Source: Cognatiluteimonas sedimenti
Lineage (GTDB): Bacteria > Pseudomonadota > Gammaproteobacteria > Xanthomonadales > Xanthomonadaceae
Reading direction: 5' to 3'
DNA length: 64,000 bases
NCBI RefSeq assembly: GCF_022808325.1
Contig: NZ_JALGCL010000002.1
Span: 459,908 to 523,907, forward strand
Under the pieces are notes generated by a model, which saw only the letters and a list, made by a program, of their open reading frames with translations, was not told where the DNA came from and did not search any database. The position numbers were made by a program, and so were the translations under genes. The stretch's first letter is position 1, and each line of letters opens with the position of its first letter. Shown here in pieces: positions 18,645-27,846 of this stretch.

Positions 18645-19571
18645 ATGGCCTCCAGCGGCGACTCCACCCGCGCCATCCTGTTCGCGCTCGGAGCCAACCT
18701 TGCGATCGCGATCGCCAAGGGCGTGGCGGCGTTCTTTACCCATTCCAGCGCGATGCTGGCCGAGACCGTGCACTCGCTCGCGGATTGCGGCAACCAGTTG
18801 CTGTTGCTGCTGGGGATGAAGCAGGCGCGACGACCGGCATCGCCGGAGTACCCGCTGGGGCACGGCAAGGCGGTGTATTTCTGGTCATTCCTGGTGGCGG
18901 TGATGCTGTTCACCGTCGGTGGCATGTTCTCGCTGTACGAAGGCATCCACAAGCTGCAGCAGCCCGAGCCGCTGCAGAAGTGGTGGTGGGCGGCCGGAGT
19001 GCTGGTGTTCGGCATTGCCGCCGAAGGCGTGTCGATGCGCGCCTGCCTGCAGGAAGTGGACAAGGTGCGCGGCGATCGCAACCTGTGGCAATGGTTCCGC
19101 GGCAGCCGCCAGAGCGAACTGGTCGTGATCTTCGGCGAGGACCTGGCGGCCCTGTGCGGGCTGTCGTTCGCGCTGGTGGCGGTGATGCTGACGGTCGTCA
19201 CCGGCAACCCGATGTGGGATGCGGCCGGCACGATCGCGATCGGGGTGCTGCTGATCGTGGTCGCGGTGCTGGTGGCGATCGAGGTCAAGGCGATGCTGAT
19301 CGGGCAGAGCATGGCCCCTGCGCGGCTGGCGGAGGTCCGTCGTTATTTCGAGGCGCGCCCCGAGATCGCCAGCGTGATCAGCCTGATCACCCTGCAACTG
19401 GGGGAGCAGGCAATGGTCTCGGTGCAGGCGCGGATGCGCGAGGAGCAGGACGCAGAGGCCATGCTGCACCAGATCGCCGAGATCGAACGTGGCCTGAAGA
19501 AGGGATTCCCGGAGGTCCGCTGGAGCTTCTTCGAGCCCGAGATCGGCAAGGTGCCGACGGCGGAGCAATAG
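18645..19571 (+). CDS. Cation diffusion facilitator transporter
   Basis: The 308-residue protein has the CDF topology: six membrane helices in residues 10-210 and a C-terminal cytoplasmic domain. The first metal site is HSLADCGNQ and the second FGEDLAALCG, where many CDFs have HxxxD. The His-to-Glu replacement in TM5 is seen in a CDF subgroup. The long W-rich segment QKWWWAAGVLVFGIAAEGVSM is also typical of that group. Metal specificity is uncertain. An extended -10 TGCTAGACT lies at 18547-18555. It converges with rlmJ, leaving only 12 nt between stops. Confidence 0.9.
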   Translation: MASSGDSTRAILFALGANLAIAIAKGVAAFFTHSSAMLAETVHSLADCGNQLLLLLGMKQARRPASPEYPLGHGKAVYFWSFLVAVMLFTVGGMFSLYEGIHKLQQPEPLQKWWWAAGVLVFGIAAEGVSMRACLQEVDKVRGDRNLWQWFRGSRQSELVVIFGEDLAALCGLSFALVAVMLTVVTGNPMWDAAGTIAIGVLLIVVAVLVAIEVKAMLIGQSMAPARLAEVRRYFEARPEIASVISLITLQLGEQAMVSVQARMREEQDAEAMLHQIAEIERGLKKGFPEVRWSFFEPEIGKVPTAEQ

Positions 19572-19583
19572 CCCCGCAGTCGC

Positions 19584-20444
19584 CTACGCGGGTGGCTTGA
19601 GCCACTCGCTGCGGGACGCGGGCGCAGTGGCCTCGCCCAGCATGTCGCGCAGCGCTGCCAGTGCCGGTGCCAGCATGGCCTCGAGTTGCCATGGCGGATT
19701 GAGCAGCAGCAGGCCGCTGCCGTTCATGCGCAGCGGCGAATCGTCGGCGCGCACCAGCAGTTCGAGCAACAGCGCCGATTTCGCCGGCAGCGCCGCGGCA
19801 GCGCGATGGAACGGTTGCAGCGCGCGCCGCTGCTTGATCGGGTACCACAGCGCGTAACAGGCGTGCGGCCAGCGCGCCAGGCCGTCGCGCAGCGCAGCCA
19901 GCGCGGCGTCGAACTCCCGCAGCTGCGCTTCGTACGGGGGATCGACCAGCACCAGCCCGCGCGAGAAGCGGGTGTCGCCAGCGCGCGGTGGCAGCAATGC
20001 CTTGAGCGCCGCGTATCCGTCGCGCTGGTGCACGGCAACGCGCGGGTCGCCGCGGAAGTTGGCCTTCAGGATCGCGGCCTCCTCCGGCTGCAGTTCGCAG
20101 CAGGCGATGCGGTCGTCCGCGCGCAGCGCGTACGCCAGCAGCCACGGCGAGCCGGGGTAGGCGTGTGCGCCATGCGCGGCGCGGCAGGCACGGATCGCGT
20201 CGAGGTAGCGCGCGACGCAGGGATCGCCGATCGGCAGCGCCAGCAGTCTTGCCACCCCGCCTTCGGACTCGCCCGTGCGCCGTGCGGCGTCGGCATCCAG
20301 CGCGTACAGGCCGCGGCCGGCATGGGTATCGAGCGCGAAGCAGGGCCCCGGCTTGCGCGCCAGCGCGTCGCACAGCGCCAGCAACACCACGTGCTTGAGC
20401 ACGTCGGCGTGGTTGCCGGCATGGAAGGCATGGCGGTAGTTCAT
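19584..20444 (-). CDS. rlmJ: 23S rRNA (adenine-2030-N6)-methyltransferase
   Basis: RlmJ methylates A2030 of 23S rRNA. The 286-residue product begins with the signature MNYRHAFHAGNHADVLKH. It has DTHAGRGLYAL (SAM motif I), ADDRIACCELQPEE, the catalytic DPPYE motif, and CYALWYPIKQRRAL near the C-terminus. Length and motif order fit E. coli RlmJ. It stands alone, transcribed away from the gntR operon. Confidence 0.96.
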   Translation of the reverse strand: MNYRHAFHAGNHADVLKHVVLLALCDALARKPGPCFALDTHAGRGLYALDADAARRTGESEGGVARLLALPIGDPCVARYLDAIRACRAAHGAHAYPGSPWLLAYALRADDRIACCELQPEEAAILKANFRGDPRVAVHQRDGYAALKALLPPRAGDTRFSRGLVLVDPPYEAQLREFDAALAALRDGLARWPHACYALWYPIKQRRALQPFHRAAAALPAKSALLLELLVRADDSPLRMNGSGLLLLNPPWQLEAMLAPALAALRDMLGEATAPASRSEWLKPPA

Positions 20445-20601
20445 CGAAGAAGTCTAGCGGCCAGCGTGTTGGATCGACGCCCCGAACCTCCTGCTCGCGG
20501 ATCGCAGCCCGGCAGGCGCGCGGCCTTCCGCGCAGCCCACCCGCCTGACCGCCGCAACCCGGGCTTCGGTCGGCCCGGCAGGGGATTCGTCGCAGCGGGG
20601 C

Positions 20602-20646
20602 TTGACGTTCGTGGCCGTTCGTACTGTACTAGTAGGCATAGTACAG
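20602..20646 (+). promoter_or_regulatory. gntR operon promoter with 23-bp inverted-repeat operator
   Basis: TTGACG (20602-20607) is a good -35. At 17 bp spacing lies TGTACT (20625-20630). A perfect inverted repeat CTGTACTA-N7-TAGTACAG covers 20624-20646 and ends 14 bp before the gntR ATG. Short GntR proteins of the YtrA type bind such sites and repress their own operons. I infer autoregulation by the product of 20661-21071. Confidence 0.72.
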
Positions 20647-20660
20647 ATAGGACGGACAGC

Positions 20661-21071
20661 ATGGCCCGCACGACGCCCCTGATGATCCAGATCGCGACCG
20701 GCGATCCGCGCTCGATCGGCAAGCAGATCGTCGATGCCGTGCGCATGAAGATCGCCACCGCCGAGATCCTGCCTGGCGACCAGCTGCCGAGCGTGCGTGG
20801 CCTGGCGCAGCAACTGACGATCAATCCGAACACCGTCGCGAAGGCCTACGCCGAGCTCGTCGCCGAAGGCTGGCTGGAATCGCGCCAGGGCCTGGGCCTG
20901 TACGTGGCCCCGCAACGACAACGCCTGAGCGACGCCGAGCGCGAGCGCCGGCTCGACGACGCCATCCAGCGCTTCCTGCACGACGTGATCGCGCTGGACT
21001 TCGCGCCTGACGAGGTGCAGGCGCGCCTGCACCACGAATTCCTCGCGCTTGCGCCGCGAAAGACCGCCTGA
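20661..21071 (+). CDS. GntR-family regulator, YtrA subfamily
   Basis: The 136-residue protein has an N-terminal winged helix with the GntR signature in IATAEILPGDQLPSVRGLAQQL and INPNTVAKAYAELVAEGWLE. It is followed only by a short helical tail (residues ~90-136), which is the YtrA layout: no large effector domain. YtrA-type repressors usually control an adjacent ABC transporter and respond to envelope-active antibiotics. Here the ABC ATPase gene follows after 43 nt. The operator at 20624-20646 fits autoregulation. Confidence 0.92.
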   Translation: MARTTPLMIQIATGDPRSIGKQIVDAVRMKIATAEILPGDQLPSVRGLAQQLTINPNTVAKAYAELVAEGWLESRQGLGLYVAPQRQRLSDAERERRLDDAIQRFLHDVIALDFAPDEVQARLHHEFLALAPRKTA

Positions 21072-21114
21072 TTCCCGCCCTGACCGCCCCGCACGATTCC
21101 CCGGACGACGACCC

Positions 21115-22032
21115 ATGACCGACGACCATGTCATCGAGACCGACGCGCTCACCAAGCGCTACGGTCGCAAGCTCGCGCTCGACGCGCTCGACCTGCGCAT
21201 TCCGCGCGGCCGCATCCATGCCGTGGTCGGCGCCAACGGCGCCGGCAAGTCCACGCTGTTCCGGATCCTGCTCGGCTTCATGCCGCAGACGTCGGGTGCG
21301 GCGCGCATCCTCGGGCGCGACAGCGGCGCGCTGCGGGCGGAAGATCGCGCCCGCATCGGCTTCGTCAACGAGGAACACACGCTGCCCGGCTGGATGACGG
21401 TCGGCGCGGTGGTGGCGATGCAGCGCCACCAGTACGCGCGCTGGCGCCAGGACGCATTCGATGAAGTGATCGGCCATTACCACGTGATGGCGGAGCAGAA
21501 GGTCGCGCAGCTGTCGCGCGGCGAGCGCGCCGGCTTCAACCTCGCCCTGGCGCTGGCGCAGTCGCCCGAGTTGCTGGTGCTCGACGAGCCGACGCTCGGC
21601 CTCGACGTGGTCGCCAAGCGCGCGTTCCTCGAGTCCCTGCTGTACAGCAACGCCGCCGAGCAGTGCACGGTGATCTATTGCTCGCACCAGATGGAGGAAG
21701 TCGAGCGCGTCGCCGACAACCTGGTGATCCTGGAACAGGGTCGCCTGGTCAGCATGTCCGCGCCTGACGATTTCCGCGCGCGCGTCAGCCACTGGATCGC
21801 CGACATTCCGTTCAAGGGCCCCGATCCGCGCAGCGTGCCCGGCCTGCTCGAGCAGCAGCGGCTCGACGGCCTGCAGCACTACATCGTGCTCGACCAGGAC
21901 GAGGGCTTCGGCGAATTCCTGCGCGCCGCCGGCGCGCGATCGATGCAGAGCATGCCGGTGAGCCTGGACCGCGCGGTCAACGGCTTCCTGGCCAAGAACC
22001 ACGCGGCACCGGTCCGGGAGGGCGCGCGATGA
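21115..22032 (+). CDS. ABC transporter ATP-binding protein
   Basis: The 305-residue ATPase has Walker A at residues 39-47 (GANGAGKST), Walker B with LLVLDEPTLGLD, and the H-loop in YCSHQMEE. The signature motif is LSRGER rather than the usual LSGGQ, still compatible with activity. Beyond ~220 it has an ~85-residue C-terminal extension. The stop overlaps the permease ATG (22029-22032, ATGA). Partner of the permease, under the YtrA-type regulator; export substrate unknown. Confidence 0.92.
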   Translation: MTDDHVIETDALTKRYGRKLALDALDLRIPRGRIHAVVGANGAGKSTLFRILLGFMPQTSGAARILGRDSGALRAEDRARIGFVNEEHTLPGWMTVGAVVAMQRHQYARWRQDAFDEVIGHYHVMAEQKVAQLSRGERAGFNLALALAQSPELLVLDEPTLGLDVVAKRAFLESLLYSNAAEQCTVIYCSHQMEEVERVADNLVILEQGRLVSMSAPDDFRARVSHWIADIPFKGPDPRSVPGLLEQQRLDGLQHYIVLDQDEGFGEFLRAAGARSMQSMPVSLDRAVNGFLAKNHAAPVREGAR

Positions 22033-23876
22033 ACGACCTGTTCAAGGGGGAACTGCTGCGCTTCCGCAACTGGGTGATCGCGGCCGCCGCGATCCATGTC
22101 GCCGGCCTCGGCTTCATGGCGCGCCTGGTCGACCTGGCGCAGCAGCCAAAGCTGGTGTACCAGGTGTTCGGCATGGTCTACGCCGTGGCCGGCGCGCTGC
22201 TGGGCCTGTACCAGATGGGCACCTACCGGCGGGCCAACCACTGGCTCAACCTCCTGCACCGGCCGCTGCACCGGTTGCGGATCGCCGCCGCGCTGTGCGG
22301 CGCCGGCGGCGTGCTGCTGGCGGTGGCTGTGGCATTGCCGATCCTCGCGATCGCCGCTTACCAGGAAGCGCTGACCGCGCGCGTGGTCGACGCGCGCCAC
22401 TGGCTGCTGCCGGTGGCGGCGCTGCTGATCGCCTGTTGCGGCTACCTCGCCGGTGCGTACGCCGTGCTCGCCAACCGGCGCTGGTCGGCCGCCGCGGCAC
22501 TGTTGCCGGCCGCCTTCATGTTCACCCAGGCCGCGGGCGTGGCCGCGCTCGTGGTGCAGGCCTTGGTGCTGCTGGTCCTCGCCGTGCTCGTGGGCATCGC
22601 GTTCAAGCCGCAGCTCGACGAGCCACCGCGGCGCCCCCTCTCGGTGGCGGCCACGGCGCTGCCGGTGCAGGTCGGCGTCTACTTCCTGCTGTGGATGCTG
22701 GGCATCGGCTACGAGATCGGCCTGACCGCGATCGGCCGACATCCGCTCAACGGCGGCCAGCCTGCCGCCGACGGCTACATCCAGTCCGGCCGCATGGAGC
22801 CGAAGGAACGCCTGCTGGCGGGGCTGGCATCGAGTCGTGACCCCGACGCGCCGCTATGGCGTGAGCAGGTCGCCCTGTCCGACGTGTTCGTGCTGTATCC
22901 GCTACGCGACCTGCCGACCCGCGGGCAGTTGACCGGCACGATGCAGCCGTTGGAGTTCGACGAAACACGGCGGCCGGTGACCTGGGTGTTCAGCCATGAC
23001 CGCATGCGGTTCGTCGGCCGCGGATCGCTGGACGGCCGCCCCCGCGGCGAGCTCGGCGTGGGCGAGGGCAATGCCCCGTTCGCGGGCCCGGCGATGCCGG
23101 TCGGCGGCGATTACCTCGCCACGCCGTCGGTCGCCTACCAGTACGACGAGGACCAGCAGCGCGTGTTCCCGCGCGTCCGGCTGCCGGCGGGTGAGGTCTT
23201 CGCGACTCCCCCGGAAGCCGCAGGCGAGAACGTCGTCGTGCTCAGCAATCGCGCGCTCTACGTGTATCCGGGGCGCGAGGCAGCCAATACCCTCGACGTG
23301 CTGGAGCCGGTGCTGCGCATGCCGTTGCCCGCGCCTGTCGGCAAGCTCGGCAGCGCCGAACTGATCGAGCTGCTCGATGGTTACCTGGTCGCCTTCGACT
23401 ACACCAATGGCGCCTGGGCGGGCGAGGCCGTGCCCTACCAGCAGGTGGTGCGAATCGACGGTGCGGGTCGCGTGCACGACGTCGCGCGGCGCAACCTGTC
23501 GTTCGACCTGCCGCTGGCCTACACGATGCGCAACTGGTGGCTGTCGCCGGTGCTGCGCGAGCTGTGCCTGTCGCTGCAGGGCGCGTTCGCGGCGCCGAAT
23601 CCACTGGACGCGGGCACGATCCCGCCGCCGCCGCGCAACATCGCCCTGGTGGCGGGCGTGCTGTCCGTGCTCTCGCTGCTCGGTGCGATCGTGCTCACCC
23701 GCCGCCGCGCGTTCCCGCCGTTGGTGCGCTGGACATGGGTGCTGGCGTGCGGTGGCATCGGCCTGCCGGCGCTGGCCAGCCTGTGGCTGCTGTATCCGGC
23801 GGCCGGGCGCGCCGCGGCGGGCGCAACGGCGCGGGCGCGCGCTGCGACGGCACCGCTCGCGGGGATACCGCGATGA
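22029..23876 (+). CDS. ABC permease-like membrane protein with large extracytoplasmic domain
   Basis: The 615-residue protein has about six hydrophobic helices in residues 12-235, a ~300-residue soluble segment, then two more helices (~539-560 and 571-592) and a short Arg/Ala tail. The soluble segment has beta-rich sequence and no cysteine cluster (for example NVVVLSNRALYVYPG, GYLVAFDYTNGAWAGE), suggesting a propeller-like extracytoplasmic domain. Position and ATGA overlap with the ATPase gene identify it as the membrane partner. It overlaps the next gene the same way. I cannot assign a characterised permease family. Confidence 0.78.
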   Translation: MNDLFKGELLRFRNWVIAAAAIHVAGLGFMARLVDLAQQPKLVYQVFGMVYAVAGALLGLYQMGTYRRANHWLNLLHRPLHRLRIAAALCGAGGVLLAVAVALPILAIAAYQEALTARVVDARHWLLPVAALLIACCGYLAGAYAVLANRRWSAAAALLPAAFMFTQAAGVAALVVQALVLLVLAVLVGIAFKPQLDEPPRRPLSVAATALPVQVGVYFLLWMLGIGYEIGLTAIGRHPLNGGQPAADGYIQSGRMEPKERLLAGLASSRDPDAPLWREQVALSDVFVLYPLRDLPTRGQLTGTMQPLEFDETRRPVTWVFSHDRMRFVGRGSLDGRPRGELGVGEGNAPFAGPAMPVGGDYLATPSVAYQYDEDQQRVFPRVRLPAGEVFATPPEAAGENVVVLSNRALYVYPGREAANTLDVLEPVLRMPLPAPVGKLGSAELIELLDGYLVAFDYTNGAWAGEAVPYQQVVRIDGAGRVHDVARRNLSFDLPLAYTMRNWWLSPVLRELCLSLQGAFAAPNPLDAGTIPPPPRNIALVAGVLSVLSLLGAIVLTRRRAFPPLVRWTWVLACGGIGLPALASLWLLYPAAGRAAAGATARARAATAPLAGIPR

Positions 23877-25936
23877 CACCGCGCAAGCAGGTGTTCGCGG
23901 CAATCATCGAGGCGGTGCTGCCCTTCATCATGCCCACGCCGGTGCGAGCGGACGGCGCCGGCGACAGCGCGGCGCTGCGCGCGGCGGTCGCTGCCGAGCG
24001 CGCCAGGGTGCCAGCGCCGCGGCAGCCGCGCGACGCTTTCCTGGCGCCGCCGGCCCTGCCAGTGGTGCGGCTGTCGCCCGACAGCCTCCACGTCGCCTAC
24101 CTGCGCAATGACGGCGAATCGCGCAGCCTCTGGCTGCTGCCCACCAAGGGCGGCGCGCCACGACAACTCGTGCCGCGCACCGAGGCAGACCAGCTCGGGT
24201 GGTCGCGCGACGGGCGCTGGCTGTTCGTGATCTCGCCGCGCTCGCTGGCGACGCTGGAGCTCGCGACCGGCGCCGGCATCCGCGTGCCGCTCCGTGGCCG
24301 GGACGAACGCCGCGTGATGCAGGTCGACCTGTCGCGACCGGCGGCCGTGATCCTGCGCGAACGCGTCCGCCGCGGCACTTCGGAGCGCTGGCGCATTGTG
24401 CGCATGGATGCACGCGGGCAGCGCACGCCGTTGTGGGAGGACGCGCACTGGGTGCACGACGTCGCCATCGACGCGCGCGGCCGCCTGGTCGCGCTCGCGC
24501 GATTCATGGGCGACCACGACGCCATCGCGGCGGTGGAACCGGGCGGCCGCCTGCGCGAGCTGCGGCGCATGGCGCCGATGGAAAGCGGAACGCTCGTGGG
24601 TGTGGACCGCGACGGCGCGCTGCTGCTGTCGGGCAACACCGGCGGCAACCTGCGGCGCGTGCTACGGCTGGATTTCGACGGGACCCTGCGCACCCTGCAC
24701 GCCGATCCGCGCAACCAGGCCGACCTGGACGAGGTGGTGCTCGATGCAGCCGGCTCCGAGCCGTTGGTAGCGAGCTATCGCAGCGGCGTGGCGGCCAGCT
24801 ACGGGCTGGGCAGCGCGCAAGCCGGGGTGGATGCGCTCTGGGCGAGGCTCGCCGGCCGCGACATCGGCATCGACATCGGCGCCGGTCCGCACCCGCGCTG
24901 GCTGGTGTCCGAGCGTGCCAGCACCCTGCGCGATGCGCGCTGGCACCTTTACGATCCGGCCAGCGGCAGGCTGCGCCCGATCCTCGCCGCCGCGGCGCAG
25001 GCCAGGCGCCCGCTGCCGGAAGTGGCGCTGGCGCGCAAGATCGCCTTCGACTATCCCGCGTCCGACGGCACGCGCGTGCGCGGCTTCCTGCTGCTGCCGC
25101 CCGGCGTCGATCCCGCGCGCCTGCCGCTGGTCGCCCACGTGCACGGCGGCCCGATCAACCACTTCCCGCCCGGTTACGACGCGATCGCGCAGTTGCTCGC
25201 CAACCGTGGTTACGCCGTGTTCCAGGCGAACTTCCGCGGTTCGACCGGCTTCGGGCGCGACTACACCTTCGCCCCGGGCGGCGATTACGGCAACGGCCGC
25301 GTGCAGCGGGACATCGTCGAGGGCGTGCGCTACCTGCTGGCACGGGGCATCGGCGATCCGCAACGGGTCGGCATCGTCGGCCATTCCTTCGGCGGCTATT
25401 CGGCGTTGCTGGGAGTGACATTCCAGCCGGACCTGTTCAAGGTCGGCGTGGCCGGATCGCCGCCGCCGGACCTCGCCTGGGGCATGCGCTGGCTGGTGGA
25501 CGCGGGGGAGCAGGGTGCGCTGCCGGATCGCTCGCTGGCGCTGACGCTGCGCGCGCTGAAGATGGATCCCTCGGATCCCGCCACTTACGCGCGCCTGCAC
25601 GCGCAGTCGCCGGCGGCGAACGTCGCGCGGATGCAGAAGCCGTTGCTGCTGATGGCCGGCGCCGCGGACCGCACGGTCGCGGCGCGGGGCGTCATCGACT
25701 ACGCGGCGCGGCTGCAGCGGATCGGCAGGGAGGTCAGCCTGTACGTGGAGCCGGGTGGCGGCCATTCGCCGGTGGCGCCGCAACCGCGCGAAGCCTACGC
25801 CTACCTGATGGTCGCGATGCTGCACGCACACCTGGGCGGGGCAGCACCGGACGCGCCCGGTGCCGGACTGCGCGCCTACCTGCGCGAGAACCTGCGGCTC
25901 GCCGGGCCCGAGTTCGCGGCGCTGAAGCAGCACTGA
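23873..25936 (+). CDS. S9-family prolyl oligopeptidase-like serine peptidase
   Basis: The 687-residue protein has an N-terminal hydrophobic stretch ending near VRADGA, possibly a weak signal peptide, then a beta-propeller region with LSPDSLHVAYL and WSRDGRWLFVISP repeats. The C-terminal alpha/beta hydrolase domain shows HVHGGP, FQANFRGSTGFGRDY and GHSFGGYSALLG. The inferred triad is Ser505, Asp599 (AGAADRTV) and His631 (GGGHSP). Members cleave or release aminoacyl peptides. It starts within the ATGA overlap with the permease, so it belongs to the gntR-ABC operon. The target peptide is unknown. Confidence 0.9.
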   Translation: MTPRKQVFAAIIEAVLPFIMPTPVRADGAGDSAALRAAVAAERARVPAPRQPRDAFLAPPALPVVRLSPDSLHVAYLRNDGESRSLWLLPTKGGAPRQLVPRTEADQLGWSRDGRWLFVISPRSLATLELATGAGIRVPLRGRDERRVMQVDLSRPAAVILRERVRRGTSERWRIVRMDARGQRTPLWEDAHWVHDVAIDARGRLVALARFMGDHDAIAAVEPGGRLRELRRMAPMESGTLVGVDRDGALLLSGNTGGNLRRVLRLDFDGTLRTLHADPRNQADLDEVVLDAAGSEPLVASYRSGVAASYGLGSAQAGVDALWARLAGRDIGIDIGAGPHPRWLVSERASTLRDARWHLYDPASGRLRPILAAAAQARRPLPEVALARKIAFDYPASDGTRVRGFLLLPPGVDPARLPLVAHVHGGPINHFPPGYDAIAQLLANRGYAVFQANFRGSTGFGRDYTFAPGGDYGNGRVQRDIVEGVRYLLARGIGDPQRVGIVGHSFGGYSALLGVTFQPDLFKVGVAGSPPPDLAWGMRWLVDAGEQGALPDRSLALTLRALKMDPSDPATYARLHAQSPAANVARMQKPLLLMAGAADRTVAARGVIDYAARLQRIGREVSLYVEPGGGHSPVAPQPREAYAYLMVAMLHAHLGGAAPDAPGAGLRAYLRENLRLAGPEFAALKQH

Positions 25937-25967
25937 GCCCTGCGCGAGCCGCGGGCAGCCCCGCGGC

Positions 25968-26519
25968 TCAGGTGAACAGCGACACGCCAGGCACCAGCCA
26001 TAGCGACAGCGCCGCCAGGCCGCTGCCGATCGCAGTCGCGGTCAGCACGTCGCTGGGATAGTGCAGGCCCAGCACCACACGCGAGGCGGCAACGCTGGCA
26101 CTGAACGGGATCAGCAACCACGCCAGTGCGGGGTAGTGCGCCAGCGCGACCAGGGTGAAGGCGACCGCGTGCAGCGTGTGGCCGGACGGAAAACTGAATT
26201 CGTCCAGCGGCGCGACCCAGGCGCGGATGCGCACGTCGCTGGCGAATGGCCGCGGTCGCCGCGTCCAGTGCTTGAGCAGCTTGTAGACCAGCAACGCGAT
26301 CGCGCCGGTCGCTGCCAGGTGCAGCGACGCGGTCAGGCCCGCGCGCCCGTCGGCCAGCAGTAGCGTGGCCATCAGCCCGTACCAGAACGGCCCGTCGCCC
26401 ATCCGGCTGGTGGCGCCGAAGAACACGCGCAGCCCCTGGCGCGCGCACAGGCCGTTGGCGCGCAGGCACCAGCCGCGCTCGCCGGCGCGAAGCCGCTCAT
26501 GCAGTGGCGCTGCGTGCAT
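25968..26519 (-). CDS. PAP2-family membrane phosphatase
   Basis: The 183-residue protein has the three PAP2 motifs: KHWTRRPRP (K-x6-RP type), PSGHT, and SRVVLGLHYPSD (SR-x5-H-x3-D). About five hydrophobic helices surround them. Such enzymes dephosphorylate undecaprenyl-PP, phosphatidic acid or lipid A. It overlaps the 3' end of the glycosyltransferase gene by 23 nt, so the two are cotranscribed. The pairing suggests a lipid-carrier or glycolipid role (inference). Confidence 0.9.
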   Translation of the reverse strand: MHAAPLHERLRAGERGWCLRANGLCARQGLRVFFGATSRMGDGPFWYGLMATLLLADGRAGLTASLHLAATGAIALLVYKLLKHWTRRPRPFASDVRIRAWVAPLDEFSFPSGHTLHAVAFTLVALAHYPALAWLLIPFSASVAASRVVLGLHYPSDVLTATAIGSGLAALSLWLVPGVSLFT

Positions 26520-27648
26520 CCGGCCTCCCCGCGCGCTGCAGCGCCTTCAGGATGTCGTCGAAGTCGGCGGCGACGCGCGCCGGGCGCAGGGCCGCAACCG
26601 CCGCGGGGGCGGCGTCGCGCATTGCCCCACGCAGCGTGGCGTCGCTGCCGATGCGCACGCAGGCGGCAATGAAGGCGGCCTCGTCGCCGTCTGCGGTCGC
26701 GGCGCCGTGGACGCCGTCGTGCAGGTGTTCGCGCGCGGCACCGTAATCGAAGGCCACCGTGGGCACGCCGCTGGCCAGGGCTTCCAGGGTGACGTTGCCG
26801 AAAGTCTCGCTACGGCTGGGGAAAAGGAACAGGTCGGCGCTGGCGAAATGACGCGCCAAGGCTTCTCCGCGCTGCACGCCGCAGAACACGAAATCCGGGT
26901 TTTCGCGCGCCAGGCGCGCCCGCTCGGGTCCGTCGCCGACCCAGACGAAACGCGCCCCGGTCCGCCGCGACTGCAATGCGCGGAATGCGCGCACCGCCAG
27001 GTCCAGGTTCTTCTCCGCGGCGATCCGCCCGACATGGATCACCGCCGGCGCGGCGGTGGCCAGTCCCCACTGCGCGCGCAGCGCCGGATCGCGGCGGCAC
27101 GGAGAGAACGACACCGTATCCACTGCGCGCGGCAACCGCACCACGTGGTCGAACCCGCGCGCCTGGAGGAATTGCTGCAGTTCGCGCGTCGGCACCAGGG
27201 TCGCGTCGCCGCGGTTGTGGAAATGCCGCATCCAGCGCAATGCCGCAGGCTCCAGGAACGCGGCGCCGTAATCGCGCATGTAGGCGTCGAAGCGGGTGTG
27301 GAACCCGGTCGCGGCGGGGATCCCGAGCCGGCGCGCGGTGCGCAGCGCGGACCAGCCCAGCGGGCCTTCCGTGGCGACGTAGAGCGCATCGGGCGGGCTC
27401 GCGCGCCACGCCGACTGCAGTCGTTGCGTCGCCGGCAGGCCGAAGCGCAAGCCGGGATACCGCGGCAACGGCGCGCCGCGCAGCAGCAATTCGTGCGCCC
27501 CGCCCGGGCCTGTCTCGCCGGCGCGGCGCGGACGCAGCAGCACGACGTCGTGGCCGCGGTCGCGCAGGCCCCGTTCCAGCCCCTGCACGGTCAGGGCGAC
27601 GCCGTTGACTTCGGGCGGATAGGTCTCGCTGACGATCGCGTAGCGCAT
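26497..27648 (-). CDS. GT4-family glycosyltransferase
   Basis: The 383-residue protein is a GT-B enzyme. The N-terminal acceptor domain starts YAIVSETYPPEVNGVALTV and includes GFHTRFDAYMRDYG. The C-terminal donor domain has VIHVGRIAAEKNLDL, FVFCGVQRGEAL and the E-x7-E motif FLFPSRSETFGNVTLEALASG. It resembles MgtA/PimB-like glycolipid transferases acting on diacylglycerol or phosphatidylinositol-type acceptors. The start at 27648 matches the family N-terminus; a longer frame upstream lacks homology. Confidence 0.9.
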   Translation of the reverse strand: MRYAIVSETYPPEVNGVALTVQGLERGLRDRGHDVVLLRPRRAGETGPGGAHELLLRGAPLPRYPGLRFGLPATQRLQSAWRASPPDALYVATEGPLGWSALRTARRLGIPAATGFHTRFDAYMRDYGAAFLEPAALRWMRHFHNRGDATLVPTRELQQFLQARGFDHVVRLPRAVDTVSFSPCRRDPALRAQWGLATAAPAVIHVGRIAAEKNLDLAVRAFRALQSRRTGARFVWVGDGPERARLARENPDFVFCGVQRGEALARHFASADLFLFPSRSETFGNVTLEALASGVPTVAFDYGAAREHLHDGVHGAATADGDEAAFIAACVRIGSDATLRGAMRDAAPAAVAALRPARVAADFDDILKALQRAGRPDARSATA

Positions 27649-27846
27649 GCGGCGGCCCCGGTTTCGCCAAGGCTGCGCCGCGGGCATGAAGGGACGATGG
27701 CGGGGCAATGACCAGGGCGTGACACGCCCGACAGGGCCGGGTTGGTGGCCCTGCGCGCACCGCGCCGCGCGATCTTGCCGTGGCTGCCGCGCGGCGCCAG
27801 GGGCAAGGGCGTGCACCGTCCGGCAGCGCGCCGTCGGCAGCGCAGG

